Source of the DNA: Bacillota bacterium
Lineage (GTDB): Bacteria; Bacillota; Clostridia; Lachnospirales; Lachnospiraceae
DNA length: 64,000 nucleotides
Reading direction: 5' to 3'
Assembly: GCA_902363515.1 (NCBI GenBank)
Contig: CABJAN010000001.1
Span: 310,001-374,000 of the forward strand
The notes under the pieces were generated by a model, which did no database searches, was not told the origin of the DNA, and saw only the letters and a list, made by a program, of their open reading frames with translations. Positions 34,150-43,255 of this stretch are shown here, piece by piece. The translations under genes were made by a program, and so were the position numbers. Numbering within the stretch: the first letter of the stretch is position 1; the number at the start of each line of letters is the position of its first letter.

Positions 34150-36267
34150 TTACAGGGTTACGGAAACCTCCACCGGAGCTTTTCCTGTAAGTCCTTTGCT
34201 TCTGCTGTCTGGCTGGGATACCCCTGCAAACAAGGTAAAGTGTTTGCTGTCTACATGACGTTCTCCCTGTTCATCCACTACCATCATAGCTCTGTTTGGA
34301 ATGGTAAACTTCACGGTTTTACTTTCTCCTGTCTGTAACGCCACTCTCTTAAAACCGCAAAGGCTGTAATTACGTACTGCCAGAGGAGAATCCGTATCCT
34401 TTATGTAAACCTGAACCACTTCTTCTGTTTCTCTGCCATGATTCTCAACTTTGACTTCCAGTTCAATATCTGACTCCGCAGTTACCTGATTTACTACCTT
34501 TGCCTCTGTCACCTGTACGTCCCCATAGGTAAGTCCATATCCAAATGGATACAGGGCTTCTTTTTCCATATAACGGTAAGTGCGGTTTTTCATAGAGTAA
34601 TCGGTAAATTCCGGCATTCCCTCCAGGTCTCTGTAGAAGGTAACCGGCAGTTTTCCGGATGGTGATACCTTACCAAATAATAAATCTGCCACTGCTTTTC
34701 CGCCTCTTGCTCCCGGATACCATGCCAGAAGCACTCCATTGCAATGTTCCTCTGCATAGCTTAAATCAATGGCGCTTCCTGCCATAAGAACCACAATGGT
34801 AGGTTTTCCTACTGCAGTTACCTTTTCGATTAATTCCTCCTGAACCTTTGGAAGATGGAGGTCTCTCTTATCTCCGGACGCATCGCTGTTTCCGGTATCT
34901 CCCTCTTCTCCTTCCAGGGTTTCATCCAGACCAACACAGAGAACCACCACATCACTGTGCTCTGCAGTAATCACTGCCTCTGAAATCCGATCCTGATTCC
35001 ATGCCAGATTTTCCACTTTATCCCTGGATAAATGGCAGCCTTCGGAATACAATACTCTTACCTCATCTCCCACTTCATCCTGGATCCCTTCCAGTACGGT
35101 AATATATCTGGATGCGGTTCCATGATAGTTTCCAATGAGGGCTGCCCGGCTGTTGGCATTTGGCCCTACCACGCCAATGGTTTTCAGCTTGCTCTTATCC
35201 AGAGGAAGCACACCGTCATTTTTCAGAAGAACACTTCCTTTTCTTGCCATATCTACAGCAGCTTCCAGATGTTCCCTGCATTCCACTACTTCATATGGAA
35301 TGTCATCATACTCACTGCCATCAAACAAGCCCAGCAGATATCTGGTGGTAAACAGACGCTCTGCTGCCAGGGTAATCTCTTCCTCAGAAATTAAGCCTTC
35401 TTCCACAGCAGCCATAAGATGCAGGTAAGTATTCCCACAGTTTACATCACAGCCTCTCTTCAGAGCCAATGCTGCAGATTCTCTGGCATTTTTGGTAATT
35501 TTATGATTTTCATGGAAATCCCGGATTGCCCAGCAGTCAGAAACGTAATGTCCGTCAAACTGCCATTTATCTCTTAACACATCTTCCATTAAATACTGAT
35601 GTCCACAGCAGGGCTCCCCATTGGTTCTGTTGTAGGCTCCCATCACAGACTCTACATCCGCTTCTGTAACCAGCGCCTCAAAAGCAGGCAGGTAGGTTTC
35701 CCACATATCTTTTTTCGTTGCTTTTGCGTCAAATTCATGACGGATTGCCTCCGGTCCGCTGTGTACTGCAAAATGCTTTGCACAGGCTGCCGCCTTCATC
35801 ACAGGTCCTTCTCCCTGAAGCCCTTCTACAAATCGCACACCCAGGCGTGAGGTAAGATACGGGTCTTCTCCGTAAGTCTCATGGCCTCTTCCCCAGCGCG
35901 GATCTCTGAAAATATTCACATTTGGAGACCAGAAAGTCAGCCCTTTGTAAATATCTCTGTCATGATGTTTGGAATATTCATTGTATTTTGCTCTTCCTTC
36001 TGTGGCAATAATGTCTCCCACCTTCTGCATAGCATCTTCATCAAACGCTGCCGCCATACCAATGGCCTGTGGAAACATGGTTGCTACTCCGGCTCTGGCT
36101 ACCCCATGCAGAGCTTCATTCCAGTAGTTATAAGTAGGAACCCCCAGACGTTCCACTGGTGATGCGTCATACTTTAGCTGAGAAGCCTTTTCCATTAAGG
36201 TCATTTTTGATACCAGTTCTTTTGCTTTTTTTCTGGCCTCTGCCCGCTCATTCTTATAGTTTTTCAT
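34150..36267 (-). CDS. Glycoside hydrolase family 3 (beta-xylosidase/beta-glucosidase)
   Basis: A 705-aa retaining glycosidase without signal peptide. N-terminal TIM barrel (residues 1 to about 290) with substrate-binding NIFRDPRWGRGHETYGEDP and KHFAVHSGPE, nucleophile Asp in HYVSDCWAI (D244), then the alpha/beta sandwich and a C-terminal fibronectin III-like domain (EVVQVYIKDTDSPLAVRNYSL). The architecture and NEALHGVARAG segment fit the xylosidase-rich subgroup. ATG 36267 is preferred over 36273, because GGAGG ends directly against the latter. It sits downstream of yesMN-like genes. Confidence 0.93.
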   Translation of the reverse strand: MKNYKNERAEARKKAKELVSKMTLMEKASQLKYDASPVERLGVPTYNYWNEALHGVARAGVATMFPQAIGMAAAFDEDAMQKVGDIIATEGRAKYNEYSKHHDRDIYKGLTFWSPNVNIFRDPRWGRGHETYGEDPYLTSRLGVRFVEGLQGEGPVMKAAACAKHFAVHSGPEAIRHEFDAKATKKDMWETYLPAFEALVTEADVESVMGAYNRTNGEPCCGHQYLMEDVLRDKWQFDGHYVSDCWAIRDFHENHKITKNARESAALALKRGCDVNCGNTYLHLMAAVEEGLISEEEITLAAERLFTTRYLLGLFDGSEYDDIPYEVVECREHLEAAVDMARKGSVLLKNDGVLPLDKSKLKTIGVVGPNANSRAALIGNYHGTASRYITVLEGIQDEVGDEVRVLYSEGCHLSRDKVENLAWNQDRISEAVITAEHSDVVVLCVGLDETLEGEEGDTGNSDASGDKRDLHLPKVQEELIEKVTAVGKPTIVVLMAGSAIDLSYAEEHCNGVLLAWYPGARGGKAVADLLFGKVSPSGKLPVTFYRDLEGMPEFTDYSMKNRTYRYMEKEALYPFGYGLTYGDVQVTEAKVVNQVTAESDIELEVKVENHGRETEEVVQVYIKDTDSPLAVRNYSLCGFKRVALQTGESKTVKFTIPNRAMMVVDEQGERHVDSKHFTLFAGVSQPDSRSKGLTGKAPVEVSVTL

Positions 36268-36344
36268 AATCATCCTCCAAATTGCTTATTTTGTTCTTCT
36301 ATTTTACCATATTTCTTTTCATATACCTCTCAATAATTGCTCTT

Positions 36345-37922
36345 TTACAGACAAATCTTGCCTTCCTTTTGAATTTCCTCTCTATATTTGGTCGGAGATT
36401 TCCCTGTATGCTTCTTAAAAGCAAGGGAAAAATAATTGGTATCCCGATACCCCACCATCATGGCAATCTTTCCTGTTTTCAGACTGGTAGTTTCCAGCAG
36501 GGATTTTGCTTTCTCAATACGCTTACGCACAATATATTCGTTACATCCTTCTTTCGTTACTCGCTTAAACAATCTGGAGAAATAATTAGGCGTGATGTAA
36601 AGAGAGGCCGCTATATTAGCTACTGTAAGCTCTTCTGTTAAATGCTGGGAAATATAATACTTTGCCTGGTCTATAATCTCATGAACATTTTCTTCCTTTC
36701 CGCTTAACATCTGAGAAAGAAACATCTCAGTAACCTCACAGGCCTCTTCTCCTGATGCAGAGATAAGGCTTTTCGACAGCGCCTCCAGTTTCCCTGATTC
36801 TATTTCACCTAAATCCCCTGTATAGGAAAAATATGTTGCGGTGGCAATTTCGAAGCAAAGACGTCTCACTGTCTGCTGAGACAGATTATAAGACTGGGTC
36901 GCTTTACAAAACGTATGGAAAGCCTTCATCACATACTCCGGATTTCCAATGTTGCTGCACATGATTCCTTTCAGTTCTGCATAAATATCCCGAAAAATAT
37001 CATTTTTTCTCTTTGCGCCAAAAGTCTGGATAATGTCCTGAATCCCTTCTTTCTCAGTATTGAGCAGATACTTTGCATCATTATAAGAAATATACAGATT
37101 TTCCATTCCTTCCGCAACACTGCCAATAACCATTTTAGGATTGGTATCAAACTCATCCTTTAATATATCAGAAAGCTCCTCCGTTTTCTCCAAAACCGAA
37201 TCACTCTCTTCCTTTAAAAAATATACCACAGCAATCGTTCCATCGTCATCCGAAAAGGTCACGCCATCCTCCTGGGCATCTACCACGCTCATACACACAT
37301 TTTTTACAGACATGGCTCTGAAATTTTCTTCCGGCGGCTTCTGGGACATGTAAAGCGTTGGAACAATGAGTACCATCTGCAAACGTCTCTGACCATCAAT
37401 CCCATAAGAAATTTTAAGCCTTTCCAAAAGTCCCGGTATTTCTCCTCTTCTGTGAATTAAGTCCCTCATGATTTTCTCTAACTGTGTCTGCTCTACCGTG
37501 CCCTGGGTGCGCTGCAAAATCAGGGAGCTTTTCTCCTCCGCCTTTGCAGCTTCCAGATATTCCACCTGCGCCTTCACTGCCTTACTTAAAACCTCTTCAT
37601 CCACTGGCTTTAAAAAGAGATCCTGCACCTGGAGACGCAAGCTCTGCCTTGCATACTCAAAGCTGTCATATCCGGTAAGTACCAGTACCCGAAGCCTGGG
37701 CTGCCGCTTTCTGGCTGCTTCGATTAGCTGCAATCCTGTCATCTCAGACATCTGAATATCCGTAATCATAATCTCCGGCTCATATTCTTCAATAATCTCA
37801 AGAGCTTCCCTGGCGCTTGATGCTGTAAACACCTCACAGATGCCAAGAGCTTCCCAGTCTATGACTTTTTTAATGCCCATGCGTATCATTTTTTCGTCAT
37901 CTACAATTAATATTTTATACAT
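36345..37922 (-). CDS. AraC-type response regulator, YesN family
   Basis: A 525-aa regulator with receiver domain at residues 1-120 (VDDEKMIRMG; phospho-acceptor D55 in MITDIQM; Lys in LFLKPVDEE), a long middle region, and a C-terminal AraC double HTH (about 425-522: VANIAASLYITPNYFSRLFK and GKIAMMVGYRDTNYFSLAFK). It overlaps the kinase gene by 8 bases. It probably activates the sugar ABC transporter and GH3 genes in response to a carbohydrate signal relayed by the kinase. Confidence 0.94.
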   Translation of the reverse strand: MYKILIVDDEKMIRMGIKKVIDWEALGICEVFTASSAREALEIIEEYEPEIMITDIQMSEMTGLQLIEAARKRQPRLRVLVLTGYDSFEYARQSLRLQVQDLFLKPVDEEVLSKAVKAQVEYLEAAKAEEKSSLILQRTQGTVEQTQLEKIMRDLIHRRGEIPGLLERLKISYGIDGQRRLQMVLIVPTLYMSQKPPEENFRAMSVKNVCMSVVDAQEDGVTFSDDDGTIAVVYFLKEESDSVLEKTEELSDILKDEFDTNPKMVIGSVAEGMENLYISYNDAKYLLNTEKEGIQDIIQTFGAKRKNDIFRDIYAELKGIMCSNIGNPEYVMKAFHTFCKATQSYNLSQQTVRRLCFEIATATYFSYTGDLGEIESGKLEALSKSLISASGEEACEVTEMFLSQMLSGKEENVHEIIDQAKYYISQHLTEELTVANIAASLYITPNYFSRLFKRVTKEGCNEYIVRKRIEKAKSLLETTSLKTGKIAMMVGYRDTNYFSLAFKKHTGKSPTKYREEIQKEGKICL

Positions 37923-39708
37923 TGATTATGTCTCCCTGCAAGATTCCCGGTTCCACTTCTGTCACATATGGAAGAGTGATTTCCACTGTCACCCCTCCAG
38001 ACTCATTCTTTACATAATGAAGGCCATATTCTTTTCCATACAGCAATTCAATTCGTTTATTCACATTTCTCACACCATAGCCAAATCCTTCATCATACTC
38101 TGATAAGTGCTGATTCATTTCTGTAATCTGCTCCTGTGTCATACCTGTGCCGGTATCTGCAATCAGAATCTTTACCAGTTCCCCCTGACGCGCTGCACTT
38201 AATGAAATACTTCCCTGCTTCCCTTCTTTGATTTTAATGCCATGATAAATAGAATTTTCCACCAGAGGCTGAAGGGTCAGCTTTGGTATCATTGCCTCTT
38301 TGCAATTTTCTTCTACATAAATGCTGCTTCCAATAATATTGTCATACCGCATATTCTGTATAATCAGATAATTCTGCACATGTTCCACTTCTGTTTTCAG
38401 CGGAATCACATCATGTCCCTTACTGAGACAAATCCGGTAATACCGGGCAAGGGCCTTTACCAAAATAGAAATCTCCTGGTTTCCGTCAACCACTGCCTGC
38501 CAGTGAATACAGTCCAGAGTATTATAGAGAAAATGAGGCTGAATCTGGGACTGCAGGGAATTAAAGCGAATCTGTTCAATCTGGTGCTGTTCCAGCTTCA
38601 CCTGCTCCATCAAAACTAAAATTTCCTCCATCATGGAATTAAAGCCTGTTGCAAGCTTCACGAAATCCTCACCCATATGTTCCTCATCAATTCTGGCTGT
38701 CAAAGACCCGGCAGCAACATCATCCATTTTCTGTACCACATTGTCCAGAGGTTTATAAATTTTCTGAATTACCCCTTTTACAATCTGCAGACTAAGGGCA
38801 ACCACCCCTACCAGCACAATGGTCATAAGCAGAATTGTACGGATACTGGGCTTGTACAGTTCACTGGAGGAAATGCTGCTGACAATGTAATAATCCCAGT
38901 CCGGCACCTTCTGATAAATGTAAAGCCTTCCATCCTGGTTAAAGCTGCCCTGCATGCCTTCCAGTTTCTTCTCATATCTGGCGTCTCTGCCGATTTCATC
39001 AATCTTTCCGGCTGCTACAATCATGCCTTCTGTATCTACCAGTTCCGTTACCTGCCCTGAATCTTCCTGCTCTTTTAAAATCTGTTCCAGTAAAGAATTG
39101 GAAAAACTCATGCAAAGCAAGCCTCTTTCTGAAGAAATCGTCTGTACATTGTAAACAGGGAAGTACACATTTAAGGTATATTTTTTTCCTTTAAAGTATG
39201 CGTTGGTAAACCCTGCTTTGATGGAACCCTTCTGGACATTTTTTGCCTTCTGGTAATCCTTCCTGTAGGTTTTCTGAAAGTCCGTCTCAACCAGCCCATT
39301 ATTGCCGCGATACAGATAATCCTCCATCTGATAGCTCACCACTGCAATAAAGTTCATATCCAGATGCATGTTCTGACAGCTTGACATAACATTTTTCGCA
39401 TCATTGGCTGCCTTGGAATAATTTGCATCCTGCTTACTGTCACATTCCAGGTAACGCTGGATGGAGTTATCTAAAACCATGGCGATTGCCAGAGATTTAT
39501 ACCGTTCCAGGGTACTCTGAAAATTTTCTGCCATAGTATCATTCTTTGCCTGCAGCATTTCTTCCGATTTACTCTTTAAAGACGTAACCGAAGATACCGT
39601 TGACATGACGAAAAAAATCAAGGTTGTAATCATTAAGGCAATGGTAATAAGCGCCTGCATCTTCCGGTCAAATTTCCAACGACTGATTTTTTCTCTCCAT
39701 TTTTCCAT
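37915..39708 (-). CDS. Sensor histidine kinase, YesM family
   Basis: A 597-aa membrane kinase: transmembrane helix at about residues 18-40, an extracytoplasmic dCache-like sensor to about 290, second helix (ILLMTIVLVGVVALSLQIV), HAMP (about 315-370), His_kinase domain with the phospho-acceptor in QIQPHFLYNTLDCIHWQ, and HATPase with ADTGTGMTQEQ and GYGVRNVNKRIELLYG. It has its own promoter embedded in the terminator of the permease genes, so regulator and transporter levels can differ. Confidence 0.95.
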   Translation of the reverse strand: MEKWREKISRWKFDRKMQALITIALMITTLIFFVMSTVSSVTSLKSKSEEMLQAKNDTMAENFQSTLERYKSLAIAMVLDNSIQRYLECDSKQDANYSKAANDAKNVMSSCQNMHLDMNFIAVVSYQMEDYLYRGNNGLVETDFQKTYRKDYQKAKNVQKGSIKAGFTNAYFKGKKYTLNVYFPVYNVQTISSERGLLCMSFSNSLLEQILKEQEDSGQVTELVDTEGMIVAAGKIDEIGRDARYEKKLEGMQGSFNQDGRLYIYQKVPDWDYYIVSSISSSELYKPSIRTILLMTIVLVGVVALSLQIVKGVIQKIYKPLDNVVQKMDDVAAGSLTARIDEEHMGEDFVKLATGFNSMMEEILVLMEQVKLEQHQIEQIRFNSLQSQIQPHFLYNTLDCIHWQAVVDGNQEISILVKALARYYRICLSKGHDVIPLKTEVEHVQNYLIIQNMRYDNIIGSSIYVEENCKEAMIPKLTLQPLVENSIYHGIKIKEGKQGSISLSAARQGELVKILIADTGTGMTQEQITEMNQHLSEYDEGFGYGVRNVNKRIELLYGKEYGLHYVKNESGGVTVEITLPYVTEVEPGILQGDIINV

Positions 39709-39768
39709 AGTATTCTCCTGTCCTGCCTGAATTGATGTCTCATTTTATGGTACAATGTTACAAGCGAT

Positions 39769-39797
39769 ATTATATCAGAAAAGGCTATCACATAAAA
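39769..39797 (-). promoter_or_regulatory. Promoter for the YesM/YesN genes
   Basis: On the minus strand TTTTAT (39792-39797) and TATAAT (39769-39774) are 17 bases apart. The -35 lies inside the 3' arm region of the hairpin at 39782-39820. Confidence 0.5.
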
Positions 39798-39820
39798 CAG
39801 AAAATTTCATGCAACAGCCT
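39782..39820 (-). terminator. Terminator of the sugar ABC transporter genes
   Basis: On the minus strand AGGCT...AGCCT close a 16-bp stem with several G-T pairs and a 7-base loop, followed by TTTTCTG. It lies 19 bases after the second permease stop and probably gives partial termination. Confidence 0.65.
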
Positions 39821-39838
39821 CTTCCAATAAAATTTTTA

Positions 39839-40687
39839 TCAGCCTTTTACAGCTCCTGCGGTCATACCCTTCACCAATTTATCCTGGAAAATAATAAACA
39901 AAATAATCATTGGCAGAAGTGATAAGGTAAGAACCGCCATAATCATTGGCGTATTCATGGAATACTGTCCCTGAAATTCCCAGATTGCCAGAGGCAGAGT
40001 ACGGTTTGCAGAGGACTGAGTCAGTGTGTAAGCAAAGGAAAATTCATTCCACATGTTTACACCATTGTAAATAGCCAGTGTCGCCAGACCAGGTTTTGCC
40101 AGAGGTAAAATCATGGCAAAAAACATTTTAATCTTTCCACATCCGTCAATTTCTGCGGATTCCTCAATTTCTCTTGGAATCTCTTTCATAAAGCTGGTTA
40201 AGATAAACACAGAAATAGGAACTGCAAACGCAACATAGGGACCAATAAGCGCCCAGATACTGTCATATAAGCCTGTAGATTTCGCCATTTTGAAAACAGG
40301 AATTAAGGTAATATGTACTGGTATGGACATGCAGGCAACAATAGCCGCATAAATCGTTCCAGACAGTTTAAACTTAAATCTTGCCAGAGGATAGGAAGCA
40401 CAGGCTGCAATGAACAGCAGTAAAGTCAGAGATACTGCCAGCACAATAACACTGTTCATGAAATATGTGGTAAATCCACCTGTGAGAACCTCTTTATAGT
40501 TTTCTATATAGAAGGCATCCGGTAGTGCAAAGACTCCTTTTACCAGCATTTCAAACTTCTCTTTAAAGGAGTTTAAAACCATAAAAATAAATGGCAGACA
40601 AGAAATAATCAGGTAACCGATTGCAAGAACAAAGGCAACGATCCAGCATATCACACTTTTTCTCTTATTTTTCTTAATGCTATCCAT
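39839..40687 (-). CDS. Sugar ABC transporter permease, MalG type
   Basis: A 282-aa inner-membrane subunit of a CUT1 carbohydrate ABC importer, with six transmembrane helices and the EAA loop (EIPREIEESAEIDGCGKIKMFFAMILPLAKPGL) that docks to the ATPase. No ATPase gene lies in the locus; these importers often share a common MsmX-type ATPase encoded elsewhere. Starts after AGGAGG, 4 bases after the other permease gene. Confidence 0.95.
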   Translation of the reverse strand: MDSIKKNKRKSVICWIVAFVLAIGYLIISCLPFIFMVLNSFKEKFEMLVKGVFALPDAFYIENYKEVLTGGFTTYFMNSVIVLAVSLTLLLFIAACASYPLARFKFKLSGTIYAAIVACMSIPVHITLIPVFKMAKSTGLYDSIWALIGPYVAFAVPISVFILTSFMKEIPREIEESAEIDGCGKIKMFFAMILPLAKPGLATLAIYNGVNMWNEFSFAYTLTQSSANRTLPLAIWEFQGQYSMNTPMIMAVLTLSLLPMIILFIIFQDKLVKGMTAGAVKG

Positions 40688-40691
40688 ATTC

Positions 40692-41594
40692 TTATGCTTC
40701 CTCCTTTCCTTTTAATAATTTCATGGTAATCAGAGCTACCATGGAAATCAGAATAAACATACCGCCTGCTACTGCGGAACCATAGCCCATGTTAAAGTTT
40801 TTAAAGGACTGTTTATACATATAGGTTGCCATTAACTCTGTGGAAGTACCAGGACCTCCTCCTGTCATAACATAAATCAGGTCGAAATATTTCAGAGAAC
40901 CAACCATGGAAAGGATGGCTGCGCTTTTCATAGAAGGAACTAAAAGCGGCAGTGCAATTCTCCAGAAATACTGTCCTCTTGTAGCACCGTCAATTCTTGC
41001 AGCTTCAAATACATCATATGGAATGTTGGTAAAAGCCGCCATAAAGTACACCATATAAAATGGGGTAAACTGCCAGCAGATAACAATAATAACCGTAAGA
41101 AGCGCGGTCTTTGGATTGCCCAGAAGGTCAATATTTCCTCCTCCAAACCATCCTGAAATCGTACTTACAATTCCACCGTTTGTTGCCAGCGCGTAGGTGA
41201 AAAGGAAACCGATTGCTACAGATGACATCAGTAAAGGAACGAACCAGATTACTTTAAAGATTGTAAGCTTCTTGCCTCCAAAGTCAAGAAATGTTGCTAA
41301 TGCCAGACCAATAGGAATCTGAATCACAATGGAAAGAACCATAATCACCAGATTGTTCCGAAATGCAATCCAGAAATTTTTATCTGTCAACAGGGTTTTC
41401 CAGTTTTCAAATCCGATAAATTCTTTTGCTGAAGAAATACCGTTCCATTGATAACCACTGGTAATGAATGTATCAATAATGGGATAAAGTATAAATACAA
41501 TCAGCAAAATGGTTACCGGTGCCAGAAACAGGGCTGCCACCTTTCTTGTGTTTCTCTGTCTCATCTCTAACAGAGAAATACCTTTTTCCTTCAT
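40692..41594 (-). CDS. Sugar ABC transporter permease, MalF type
   Basis: A 300-aa six-helix permease partner of the MalG-type protein. The EAA loop reads NIPYDVFEAARIDGATRGQYFWRIALPLLVPSM. AGGAGGG precedes the ATG. A 9-bp hairpin separates it from the upstream binding-protein gene, which usually leaves the binding protein in molar excess. Confidence 0.95.
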   Translation of the reverse strand: MKEKGISLLEMRQRNTRKVAALFLAPVTILLIVFILYPIIDTFITSGYQWNGISSAKEFIGFENWKTLLTDKNFWIAFRNNLVIMVLSIVIQIPIGLALATFLDFGGKKLTIFKVIWFVPLLMSSVAIGFLFTYALATNGGIVSTISGWFGGGNIDLLGNPKTALLTVIIVICWQFTPFYMVYFMAAFTNIPYDVFEAARIDGATRGQYFWRIALPLLVPSMKSAAILSMVGSLKYFDLIYVMTGGGPGTSTELMATYMYKQSFKNFNMGYGSAVAGGMFILISMVALITMKLLKGKEEA

Positions 41595-41643
41595 TTTGAG
41601 ACCCTCCTTTTGTTACGTTTGTGCCTTATTCCCTTTGTCAGGG

Positions 41644-41674
41644 AAAGGGAGCAATCAACAGGACAGCTCCCTTT
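41644..41674 (-). terminator. Intercistronic hairpin after the solute-binding protein gene
   Basis: AAAGGGAGC pairs with GCTCCCTTT (9 bp perfect, 13-base loop), 9 bases after the stop. On the minus strand TTTCCCTGA follows, too weak for full termination, so an mRNA-stabilising or attenuating role is likely. Confidence 0.65.
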
Positions 41675-41682
41675 CTTTATTT

Positions 41683-43014
41683 TTATTCCGCTTTAGTTGC
41701 TAAATAGTCATCCATGGCTTTCTGCATAGATTCCTGTGCCTCCTGTGGAGTCATGGTTAATCCGAAAACTTCCTGTAATCCGTCTAAGTGTGCTGTAGAT
41801 ACTGCCGGTGGCAGATACTGGTCATACCAGAGCTGGATTTCAGAAGCATTGTTTGCTGCTTCTACTACTTCTTTGGTAATCGGGTCTGTCAGCTTATCTT
41901 CAATACCTACAACCGGAGGAATCTTTCCATTTTCCACTTCAAAGTCAATGACTTCATCGGATAAGTGTGCCTCTGCACATTCAAAAGCTGCCTCCAGCTT
42001 TTCACCTTCACAGTTAAATACAATAAACTGGTCACCAACTGTACCAATCATAATGGATGGGTCTGCCTGAGAACCTTCGATTGCAGGGAATGGGAACCAT
42101 CCGATTTTTTCATAGAATTCTTCACTGTCTGTTGCAAAAGTACCTGTATACCAGGAACCGCACAGAAGCATACCTGCTGTCTCCTGATACATAAGCTGTT
42201 TTGCCTGTCCGTCATCTTCGCTTAAAGAGTTTACACCATCTGGGAAGTATCCATTTTTCACCCATTCCTGAATCTTTTCACCGGCTTTAATAAAGCTTTC
42301 TTCTGTGAATTTTCCTTCTCCTGCAACTGCCTTCTGGAATGGCTCCAGTCCACCGTAACGGGCTGCCAGGTTCATGAAATACATGGAGCCTGTCCATTTG
42401 GAGCTGTTAGCAAGAGCAAATGGAGTAATTCCATTTTCCTTTAAGGTGTCGCAGATATTCTCCAGGTCTGTTAAGGTTTCCGGTTCTTTTAAGCCATACT
42501 TATCAAACATTTCTTTATTATAGAAGATACCTGACATGGAAACATTCTGATAAGGCACTGCATAAATCTTGCCATTGTATGTAGCCTGTCCTACTGCTGA
42601 TTCCATTAACTTGTCTTTAATTTCAGAATTATTAAACAAATCATCAATAGGCTGTCCAAATCCGGAATCAATGTATTCATACATAGGACCGCCGGACCAG
42701 CAAGAATACATATCCGGACATTCACCTGAACTCATGGCAACCACCAGTTTTTCCTTATAAGTATCGTTCTGAGTTGGCACTACGGTTACTGTGTAGCCAG
42801 ATTCTGTCTCTGAATTAAACTTGTCTACTGCTTTTGCAATCACGTCCTTGTCCGGGCTTTCTGTACCAATGTTCCAGTACACGATTTCCTTATCGCCGCC
42901 TTTTGCGTCACCGCCGCTTTTTCCTTTATCTCCGCCTCCACCACAGGCTGCTAAAGATGCTGCCATAAGGACACTCATGGAAAGTGCTGTTAATTTTACC
43001 GTTCTTTTCTTCAT
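41683..43014 (-). CDS. Extracellular sugar-binding lipoprotein of ABC transporter
   Basis: A 443-aa family 1 extracellular solute-binding protein. The signal peptide has lipobox LAAC, followed by a Gly/Lys/Asp-rich linker (GGGGDKGKSGGDAKGGDK) and the binding fold (EIVYWNIGTESPDKDVIAKAVDKF...). It is the first gene of the transporter operon. Ligand is inferred to be a xylo-oligosaccharide or similar from the GH3/GH43 neighbours. RBS AAGGAGG. Confidence 0.95.
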   Translation of the reverse strand: MKKRTVKLTALSMSVLMAASLAACGGGGDKGKSGGDAKGGDKEIVYWNIGTESPDKDVIAKAVDKFNSETESGYTVTVVPTQNDTYKEKLVVAMSSGECPDMYSCWSGGPMYEYIDSGFGQPIDDLFNNSEIKDKLMESAVGQATYNGKIYAVPYQNVSMSGIFYNKEMFDKYGLKEPETLTDLENICDTLKENGITPFALANSSKWTGSMYFMNLAARYGGLEPFQKAVAGEGKFTEESFIKAGEKIQEWVKNGYFPDGVNSLSEDDGQAKQLMYQETAGMLLCGSWYTGTFATDSEEFYEKIGWFPFPAIEGSQADPSIMIGTVGDQFIVFNCEGEKLEAAFECAEAHLSDEVIDFEVENGKIPPVVGIEDKLTDPITKEVVEAANNASEIQLWYDQYLPPAVSTAHLDGLQEVFGLTMTPQEAQESMQKAMDDYLATKAE

Positions 43015-43183
43015 ACTTGTCTTCCTCCTTATTGAATTTGCGACCCTTTGTTCAACTTTGAGTCATTTGATAGGTTTATCTTATCATTTCTTATGCAATT
43101 CGCCTATTTAATAAAATGTCCAGATTCTATAATTTTCTTACCTCCTTGCTTTTTGATTTTGTAGAATTTTATAGAAAAATCTC

Positions 43184-43212
43184 TTGACTCTACACTTACT
43201 GTAGCCTTTATC
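43184..43212 (+). promoter_or_regulatory. Promoter for the second MATE gene
   Basis: TTGACT (43184-43189) and TTTATC (43207-43212) are 17 bases apart; the spacer contains the short inverted repeat CTACA-CTTAC-TGTAG, a possible operator. The remainder of 43015-43183 should hold the sugar operon promoter on the minus strand, which I could not place. Confidence 0.45.
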
Positions 43213-43255
43213 ATGTAGTTTGTACAAAAAATTTTTCCATAAAAGGAGGTTCTGT

